From positions 124,001-188,000 of the forward strand of contig JAJNNY010000048.1 of the NCBI GenBank assembly GCA_022453515.1: a stretch of DNA of 64,000 nucleotides. The letters run 5' to 3'. Both the position numbers and the translations under genes were made by a program. The notes beneath the pieces are model-generated. The model had not been told where the DNA came from. It ran no database searches and saw only the letters and a program-made list of their open reading frames with translations. Each line of letters starts with the position of its first letter. Positions within the stretch are counted from its first letter, which is position 1. This stretch comes from Astrocystis sublimbata. Lineage: Eukaryota > Ascomycota > Sordariomycetes > Xylariales > Xylariaceae. This document shows, piece by piece, positions 57,301-64,000 of this stretch.

Positions 57301-58176
57301 ATGCCGCCCTCCCACCTCCGAGCAGACCTCTACTACACGCCTCCCATCCCCACAGGCAAGAGCCTCCCCGACGGCTCTACGGGCTACTGGCAGCCGACAG
57401 TAGTGACCTTAATCTCCGGGGCCTCAGAAGCCGTGCTCGTCGACACGCTGCACACGACCGAGCAAGGCGTAGCACTAGGCGACTGGATCGAGGAAACCCT
57501 CGGCGCGCAGAAGCGTCTGACCAAGATCTACATCACGCACGGCCACGGCGACCACTTCTTCAACGCCGCCTACCTGCAGGGGCGCTTCCCCGGCGCCGAG
57601 ATCCTCTCGACGCAAAAAGCCATCGACCACATGGCGACACAGGGCACGCCTGAGATGCGCGCGTTCTGGGAGGGCCTGTTCCCGGACCAGATCGCCGCCG
57701 ACTCCTACCAAGTGCTGGCGAAGCCGCTAGGGCCCGACAATAAGTTCGCGCTCGAGGGCCATGCTTTCGAGGCTGTGAATGCGGGCCACTCGGACACGGA
57801 CAGTACGACGTTCCTGCACGTGCCTGATCTGGATCTGGTGGTTGCGGGCGACATCGTCTATAACGACGTGCATATGTGGATGTACGAGTCGCCGCGGCAG
57901 AGCCAGCGTGATGCCTGGATCAAGGCCCTCGACGCGCTCGCAGCCCGCCGGCCGGGCATCGTCATCGGCTCCCATCATCGGCCTGGGGGCGTCGACGGGG
58001 CTTTCAACATCGACGCCTCGAGGGAGTATATCGAGACGTTCAGCAGGCTGGCTACGGAGGCGGCTGATCCGAAGGACCTTTACGACGCGATGCTGGCGGC
58101 GTATCCGACCAGGATCGGGAATCTTGTGCTCTGGCTGGGCTGCCAGGCTGTTGTCTCTTCCGGGAAAGGCACGTGA
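57301..58176 (+). CDS. Metallo-beta-lactamase-fold hydrolase
   Basis: A single-exon 291-residue MBL-fold protein. The metal-binding signature is YITHGHGDHFF (H-x-H-x-D-H, about residues 80-85). Further ligands are in NAGHSDTD (about 163), AGDIVYND (about 183) and GSHHRPGG (about 224), so both metal sites appear complete. Fungal relatives include lactonases, thioesterase-like enzymes that release aromatic polyketides, and detoxifying hydrolases; the sequence does not choose between them. It lies 4.8 kb from the PKS end with HET and GFA genes between, and HR-PKSs with a cAT domain do not normally need such a thioesterase, so a cluster role is not assumed. The start at 57301 is the first ATG. 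Confidence 0.88.
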   Translation: MPPSHLRADLYYTPPIPTGKSLPDGSTGYWQPTVVTLISGASEAVLVDTLHTTEQGVALGDWIEETLGAQKRLTKIYITHGHGDHFFNAAYLQGRFPGAEILSTQKAIDHMATQGTPEMRAFWEGLFPDQIAADSYQVLAKPLGPDNKFALEGHAFEAVNAGHSDTDSTTFLHVPDLDLVVAGDIVYNDVHMWMYESPRQSQRDAWIKALDALAARRPGIVIGSHHRPGGVDGAFNIDASREYIETFSRLATEAADPKDLYDAMLAAYPTRIGNLVLWLGCQAVVSSGKGT

Positions 58177-59221
58177 TGATAATTCCATTTTCACGTGGCT
58201 TATGACATTTCCGTTCGGCGTAGGGGACAGCGGTTATACAGTCGTATGCAGCAAGAAAGCACGAACATATGTTAGATATTCTGGTATAGTCCGTTAGAAA
58301 CATTGGTTTTTCCATTTCAGGCTGACTAAGCCTTAATTTTAAAGCTGCTGTAATGACATATCGTAGGCCCCGCCGATTTAATGTGCGATTGGCGGAGCTG
58401 CACTTTACAGTAGTCCTTGAGTAGTTCCCGGAGACTAGATTTGATATCTGATATGGCATCAACGCAGCGATTGCGATTGGCGTATATGACAGTAGTCGAC
58501 TCAATGTTATGTGGTATATCGGGCTCTCTGGCCAGGTGCGTCCTCAGTTTAGGTATGAACAACAAATGAACATTACCTGCCGCTGGAGCGCCCGAGTCGG
58601 CAGCTGGTGTAGCATAGAGGGGGTCCTCAGCAGCCAGCTTGCCCAGAACATCTAGAACACCCATGGAGTTTGGAAGTTACTGTCCTTCCACCTTTCATGG
58701 TTGAACTTGTAGGTGAATTCCCCGTGTAGCTCAACAGTGTTTGTCGCCAGGTCTCTGCGGAGGTGACTGCTAAAGTTCCCGCACATTGATTCTCGTAATA
58801 CGGTGATGAATAGCCCCGTCGTACCGGAGTGTCTGGATGGCGCATCCACATGTGAGTGGATATGCAGGCGTGCGCGGACGAAATGTATGCCAACAAGACT
58901 GAGTCGTCCTGAAACGATGGGATATGTATAGCCAGCTCAAATAGGGTATGAGCAATTATTTGGTTCAATTTTGCTGTCGAGTTCATCATCTGTTGCGTAT
59001 ATCGGGAGATCTCCCGAATGTGGGCTGTCTGTTGCCTGTCGCAGTTCAATTTGTCGCTTGCAGATCAGGTGGGCAATTGATAGGTAACGACGCCGAAGAT
59101 GAAGCGTTCCAAAAGCCCTTTCTTGCACATAGCAAAGCATGCGTGGCTTACCCATTGCTTATACGTTGCTTATGTGTCGGTAGCGAATTTTCTTATTCTC
59201 CTTCCGAGATTGACCGCCTCT
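58177..59221. other. Intergenic; possible decayed minus-strand gene
   Basis: 1.05 kb. Three overlapping minus-strand frames (59049-58627, 58849-58652, 58664-58326) each carry short stretches of protein-like composition, for example ATNTVELHGEFTYKFNHERW at about 58750-58690. They cannot be joined with ordinary splice sites into one frame by eye. No family is recognised. Confidence 0.35.
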
Positions 59222-59929
59222 TCAGAGCATTTTCAAGAAGTGTTGCTTGAACTTCTTATTTGCGCGATCGCTCGCCCGGTGCTGGAACTGATCGCCGTGT
59301 ACTTCGAAGACAAATGGCTTCTTCTTCTCACTGTTTTCGCAACCAGACTCCGGCGCAGCAGCATCAGTCGCAGTCGCTGGAACCTCGAAGCGAAACATTG
59401 TCCCCTCCTTCGGCAGCGTCTTGACCTTATCGCCCGGCGTGATGATCTCGAACGCAAACTTCGAGTCCTTGATCACAATCCCTTTCACACCAACGCGGCT
59501 CGGACAGCGACTCCGCGACACCTCAACCAGAGCGCCGTGGTAATCCGCACAGGCCAGCTTTGCGGCGGCGCCCTGGCCTCCGTTATACAGCTCCGACCCT
59601 AGGACCTCGCGCATATAGCCCAGCCATAGATTGTGCAGAGACGTGAAGAGGGAATACTTTTGCCCCGAAGAGGGGATGCGGTAGAGTTGGAGACGCCGCC
59701 GCTCGCGGGATGAGAGGGGCTTCGGCTTGAGGGCTTTAGCGCGCTTGTTTTTGGCTTCGCGTGCGCGCCGGCGGGCATCACGGGCGGTTGATGGCGGAGG
59801 AGAGCTCGGGCGCAGAAGGAGGGGCCGGTGCTGGATCTTGTCGGAGAATATGCGGGCGGCGTTGTCGGGGCTGTGCGCGCGACGCAGAATGTCTTGGGTC
59901 AGGGACTGGGAGGCGTCTTTGGGCGGCAT
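59222..59929 (-). CDS. POP4: RNase P/MRP protein subunit Pop4 (Rpp29)
   Basis: Core protein of nuclear RNase P and RNase MRP (tRNA 5' maturation and rRNA processing). A single minus-strand exon of 235 codons. The Rpp29 Sm-like beta-barrel is clear: LHNLWLGYMREVLG, then AKLACADYHGALVEVSRSRC, VGVKGIVIKDSKFAFEI, and PKEGTMFRFEVP. The C terminus FEVHGDQFQHRASDRANKKF is the conserved family ending. The N terminus is basic with an Arg/Lys-rich block (about 55-80), as in other fungal Pop4 proteins. The start at 59929 begins MPPKDASQSL. A Ser/Ala insert in the last barrel strand is slightly longer than usual. Confidence 0.93.
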   Translation of the reverse strand: MPPKDASQSLTQDILRRAHSPDNAARIFSDKIQHRPLLLRPSSPPPSTARDARRRAREAKNKRAKALKPKPLSSRERRRLQLYRIPSSGQKYSLFTSLHNLWLGYMREVLGSELYNGGQGAAAKLACADYHGALVEVSRSRCPSRVGVKGIVIKDSKFAFEIITPGDKVKTLPKEGTMFRFEVPATATDAAAPESGCENSEKKKPFVFEVHGDQFQHRASDRANKKFKQHFLKML

Positions 59930-60902
59930 TGTGTTGTTGTTGATGATGATGCTAATGTGTGATGCCTACGGAGGCGGCGTGTCGTGTTGAGCTTCAATGT
60001 TGTGGAGGTGAGGTTGACGCAGTTGTAATAATTCTGTATGAAGCAGCCCGGGCGTATGGGCGCCTCCAGCTAGAAATTGGGGCACCTTGATGGATTGCTG
60101 CAGGTAAGACTTGAGAAATTCGGGGTAGCAGATCCTTGCTGCGGGGTCTAGCTGTTTTGGGGCATGGTGGGGGTTACTCGAGGAAATGTTTCTAGAACGG
60201 AACAAATAATCATCAACAATTTGTGTTCGTTTTCAAGTCTTCAAATTATGCATTTTTCTGAATAAATACAATCTAGCAAAATTTCGAGGCAAAAGACCAA
60301 CTAATAGTATGAGAGAAAAAGCAGTCTAGCAACTTGATTGAAATGGAGAGATGCCCCAAGATGGGGGTACAGGAACATCCCGATCAGGCACAGCGGCTTT
60401 TCGTGTTGCTAGCCGGCAGGCGCCCCCCTGCAGCAACCCCAGATTCAGACTCGGACACGGTATCAGTTACCTGTAAAACGCTACCCGCTCGGCCTGATCA
60501 GCGGGTACCGATGGGTATTTCACATGTCTAACGGCGCAGCATGAACCTAGCGGCGCAGCGTGCAGCAGGTGACGTCTGGGTCGTATGTACTGTACCGAGG
60601 TCCTTGTTCCCTATCGCTGGCTCTCCCTCTCCAAGATACCTCCTTCAATCTCATTAAGGTATGCCGGCATATACCGGTTCTGGCCGGGCCATCACAACAG
60701 CACAACATCTCAACATCTCAACTGGCTGCTATTAACTGATTTCGCCTTTCACTTTTCTCTTCATCGCAATTGACCACCACTATCCTCCGGACTTCAACTC
60801 GCCCGCTCGCGCACCCGCGCCGAGTCCTACTGCCATGCTGCAGCCGCCATAGTTCCAGCACCGGAGGATTCAAGTAAAATCGATTGATAGGTCCTCGCCA
60901 TC
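59930..60902. other. Divergent promoter between POP4 and the acyltransferase gene
   Basis: 973 nt between divergent starts. The right-hand ~250 nt is pyrimidine-rich (CTCCCTCTCC near 60620) and looks like a promoter and leader. The open frame 60334-60531 has no features. Confidence 0.5.
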
Positions 60903-63661
60903 ATGGCCGACGAAGACGACGATTCCGCCCGCGACTCGGCGCCCGACCTTCAGATCCTCGGCGACCAGATCACCCTGCAGCCCCGCAGCTATGTCGAGAC
61001 GCGGCGGCCGCCCGTGCCCGTGCCCTCGTCGCTCGACGAGGGCGCGCTGATGCAGAACATGGCGCGCTTCCGCTCCGAGCCGCTGCGCTTCCTGCGCGAG
61101 GTCTCGCTCTACGTCTCCGGCACCGGCTGGCGCGCCTACGACAGCTTCATCGGCCGCTCCATCTTCTACTCTGGCTTCTCCGAGCAGATGCGCAACGCCG
61201 TCGTCTCCGCGCCCCTGCTGCGCCAGCGCATAGCCCACCTCGCCGACAAGCGCCTCGAGATCGAGGAGGCCGAGGGCTGGCTGCGCAAGGACGACAAGCA
61301 CTATGCCATCAAGCGCGCCCACAGACGCGCTGTCATCGAGTCGGGCATCCGCGATGTCGCCGAGAAGGTCACGAATGATATGATCTGCAAGTTTGAGAGC
61401 AAGACTTTTATAAGGGGGGCGTACTATCTTTGCACGCAACTGCTCACGCGCGCATATCATCAGGGTACGTATGCTCACCCTCGCGCGGCTTATTTTGCTT
61501 GTTTCTGACTCGGGCCTTTCATTGTGCAGGCATACATGTTTCGAGCGAAGAGGTCCTGCGGCTTAGAATCGTAGCCGAGGAAGCTGCCAAGAAAGGACAA
61601 AGCATCATTTTCTTGCCATCTCACAGATCCCACGTCGATTACGTGTCATTACAGCTTATATGTTACCGCTTGGGTCTAGCTTTGCCTGTTGTCGTGGCAG
61701 GCGATAATCTAAATTTCCCCGTCGTCGGGAGCTTCCTACAACATGCCGGTAAGCTTCTCGCCCTCCGCCCCTCCCTCTTCCAGGCTTCGGCTCGGTGCTC
61801 ACACATCTCACACTCCAGGCGCCATGTGGATCCGGAGGTCGTTCGGCAACGACACATTATATACTACTCTTGTTCAAGCCTACATAGATACCATGCTGCA
61901 AGGGGGCTACAACTTCGAATGTTTCATCGAAGGCGGCCGCTCGCGCACAGGCAAGCTATTGCCCCCCAAATTCGGCATACTGAGCTTCGTGCTTGACAGC
62001 ATACTCTCCGGCCGCGTAAAAGACGCCATCGTCTGCCCCGTGAGCACGCAGTACGACAAGGTCATCGAGACCGAGGGCTACGTCACCGAGCTGCTAGGCG
62101 TACCCAAGAAAAAGGAGAACCTGGCTGATTTCCTGTCCGGCGGGTCCTCTGTGCTGTCGCTGAAGTTGGGAAGGGTCGATGTGCGGTTCCATGAGCCGTG
62201 GAGTCTGAGGAAATACGTTGATGAATTGCTCACGAAGCTAGGGAAGAACCCCGGCGATGCCGAGAATCTGACAGAGAAGACACCCGAAAACGCAGCGCTG
62301 AGACAAAAGCTGCTGCGCACCATGGGCTACAAGGTCCTCTCCGACATCAACGACATATCCGTCGTCATGCCGACCTCCCTCATCGGCACCGTGCTCCTGA
62401 CCCTCCGCGGCCGCGGCGTCGGCCGAGCCGAACTGCTGCGCCGCATCGAATGGCTGATCGCCCGCGTGCGCGCTAAAGGCGGACGCGTGGCGCACTTCGG
62501 AAACGCGCCCCTGACTGACGTCGTCGGCCGCGGACTAGAAGTGCTCGGGAAAGACCTTGTCGGCGAAGTCCAGGGCCTCGCGGAGCCGACGTACTATGCC
62601 GTCGATAGGTTCCAGCTGTCCTTCTATCGCAACATGACGATCCACCTGTTCATCTCCGAAGCCCTGGTGAGCGTGAGCATGTACACGCGCGTCAAGCAGG
62701 GCGGCGGGCCGGCGCACCAGGAGATCTCCTACAAGGCGCTGCGCGAGCAGGTGCTGTTCCTGTCCTCGCTTTTCCGCGGCGAGTTCATATTTCCTAGCGA
62801 GGGGTTGGCGGCGAATCTGGAGAAGACGCTCATTGGTCTCGAGAACGATGCCGTCATCAGACTCCGGAGAGGCGCGGATGGGGTCATCGATAGTGTGGGG
62901 CTGAGCGATGAGGAAAGACTCGCCGGACGGGAGAATTTCGATTTCTACTGCTTCCTGATATGGCCGTTCATTGAGTCGAGCTGGCTCGCGGCGACGAGTC
63001 TGATGGGGCTCACGCCGCCGGTGCAGCAGACGGAGGAGATATGGATCGAGGTTGCGCAGGCGCAGAATACGGCGCAGCTGGTTAGTCTTTCATGCATCTT
63101 CATTCAAGGCCTCACTTGTTTATTCAGTGTTTATGTACATTCCATTGCGATGCGACGTTGATCACTGACATTGTCTACCTATTCTAGCTCGGCAAAACCC
63201 TCTACCACCAAGGCGACCTCAGCTACTTCGAGGCCGTCAACCGCGAGACCATCAAGAACAGCTACCAGCGCTTCGAGGAAGAAGGCATCCTCTACGTGCA
63301 CAAGGCCAAGGACGCCAAGTCCTCGCCGCCTCGGCTATATCTTTCTTCTGAATGGCGCGCGCCGCGGGATCCGGAATCGGGTGCTTTAAAAGCGCAGGGC
63401 AAGCTCTGGGACTTCATTGAGAGGATTGCGGCGAGCAGGAGGGAGGGCAAGAATCGTCGCGACGGCGCGACGGTGAGTACAAGGGTGCTGAAGCTTGTCG
63501 ATGAGTTGGGGAGGGCCCTGTTCGAAGGCGCGACGGCTGAGGACCCGAGGAAGAAGGTGAAGGTCGATGCTAGGCTTAGTGAGGAGGAGACGAGGGATCT
63601 GAAGAGGGTTGTTAGGGACGAGAAGAGGAGGCGGAAGTTGGAGGGGAGGGCGCATTTGTAG
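60903..63661 (+). CDS. PlsB-type glycerol-3-phosphate / dihydroxyacetone-phosphate O-acyltransferase
   Basis: Transfers an acyl group to the sn-1 position of glycerol-3-phosphate or DHAP, the first step of glycerolipid (or ether-lipid) synthesis. Four exons (60903-61464, 61530-61748, 61819-63080, 63188-63661) join over GT..AG introns of 65, 70 and 107 nt to 838 codons. Acyltransferase motif I is HRSHVDY (H219-x4-D224). A second block reads FIEGGRSRTGK (about 298-306), and KDAIVCPVSTQYDKVIE follows. These are GPAT/GNPAT signatures. The C-terminal helical region is long and basic. The overall plan resembles GNPAT and bacterial PlsB, not the yeast Sct1/Gpt2 type. Location (mitochondrial, peroxisomal or ER) cannot be read: no clear presequence is seen, and the C-terminal GRAHL is only remotely like a peroxisomal tripeptide (AHL). 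The start at 60903 is the first ATG. Confidence 0.92.
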
Positions 63662-63872
63662 AGGGACTTGGTCAGGAGCAGGGGTGGCGGACGGGAGGGG
63701 CTGTATATTATATTATATTATATTATACGGTGATACGGTGACTATACCATACCGTGAGGATTTTGATAAATGCGTGTGCTCATGAGATATAAGACTCTAG
63801 AATGCGAGAATGCTTGGGACTTCTTAATTCTACGATATGATATTTTACATTGTATAACCCCCAGCCCTAAAC
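63662..63872. other. Convergent 3' region with TATAT repeat
   Basis: 211 nt between convergent stops. A run of the 5-nt unit TATAT/ATATT at about 63704-63727 is followed by a short GATACGGTGA-type duplication. Confidence 0.6.
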
Positions 63873-64000
63873 TTAGGCGCTAAGTAAGTTCCACATCCCC
63901 AACGCCGCGCCGGCGAGCGGCATGAAGATGCGGTAGAAGTTGAGGTCGCCCCAGCGCCCGATGAGGTGGCGGGCGGTGTCGAGGCTCAGGACTTTGCGGG
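63873..64000 (-). CDS. C-terminal end of a DUF1772-like membrane protein (partial)
   Basis: Only the last ~42 codons are inside the window; the gene continues past position 64000. The minus-strand frame reads LIGRWGDLNFYRIFMPLAGA, then a hydrophobic stretch ending in MWNLLSA and TAA at 63875-63873. An RWG..LN..R pair followed by a Pro-Leu-Ala-Gly hydrophobic helix at the extreme C terminus is the usual ending of the DUF1772 family (four-helix membrane proteins, including anthrone-oxygenase-like members). The call rests on this short motif alone. Confidence 0.55.
   Translation of the reverse strand, partial: RKVLSLDTARHLIGRWGDLNFYRIFMPLAGAALGMWNLLSA

Noticed and set aside
57301..58176. MBL hydrolase as the releasing thioesterase of the PKS
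   Set aside because: MBL-type thioesterases serve non-reducing PKSs; this PKS is highly reducing and ends in its own cAT domain, and two unrelated genes lie between.
60870..61478. 202-codon minus-strand frame at the acyltransferase start
   Set aside because: Antisense to the first exon of the GPAT gene; a compositional artefact.

Overview
The window is nuclear DNA of a filamentous ascomycete (Pezizomycotina). The evidence is the intron style (mostly 50-110 nt, GT..AG, with CTAAC/CTGAC-like branch sites), GC-rich coding exons, and fungal-specific families: a HET-domain protein, a Zn2Cys6 regulator, a highly reducing polyketide synthase (HR-PKS) and an ASTRA-type Asa1. No species can be named from the sequence alone. 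No tRNA, rRNA, CRISPR array or intact transposon was seen.

Layout. 1-7 kb: DNA-maintenance genes, with a DNA polymerase delta third subunit (minus) and RAD18 (plus) divergent from one promoter that carries an MCB box, then a CHMP7/Chm7-like ESCRT-III protein. 8.5-9.5 kb: a lone NmrA-like NAD(P)-binding protein between two gene-poor stretches (6.8-8.6 and 9.5-13.8 kb; the second holds a cluster of inverted repeats). 13.8-28.8 kb: a mostly housekeeping block with a mitochondrial-type PPR protein, the Dbp7 RNA helicase, a five-exon amidase, a TTC1-like TPR protein with a GC-AG intron, a HAD phosphatase and the WD40 protein Asa1. 28.8-32.8 kb: gene-poor. 32.8-35.3 kb: a Zn2Cys6 transcription factor.

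36-56 kb is the accessory part: two unrecognised minus-strand genes (one with a broken splice acceptor), a 14-TM-type MFS exporter, and a very large HR-PKS locus with a C-terminal carnitine-acyltransferase domain (KS-AT-DH-MT-ER-KR-ACP-cAT), followed by a HET-domain gene. The PKS is read here as a pseudogene: it has a 1-nt deletion inside a 12-nt coding repeat, two in-frame stops and a 1-nt deletion before the cAT domain. Every domain is still easy to recognise, so the decay looks recent. Together these look like the remains of a small secondary-metabolite cluster (synthase plus exporter); the link to the two unknown genes is by position only.

55.7-64 kb returns to metabolic and housekeeping genes: a GFA-family zinc protein, a metallo-beta-lactamase-fold hydrolase, the RNase P/MRP subunit Pop4, a PlsB-type glycerol-3-phosphate/DHAP acyltransferase, and the C-terminal end of a DUF1772-like membrane protein cut by the window edge. 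All exon boundaries were read by eye from splice signals and frame continuity and have not been tested against transcripts.
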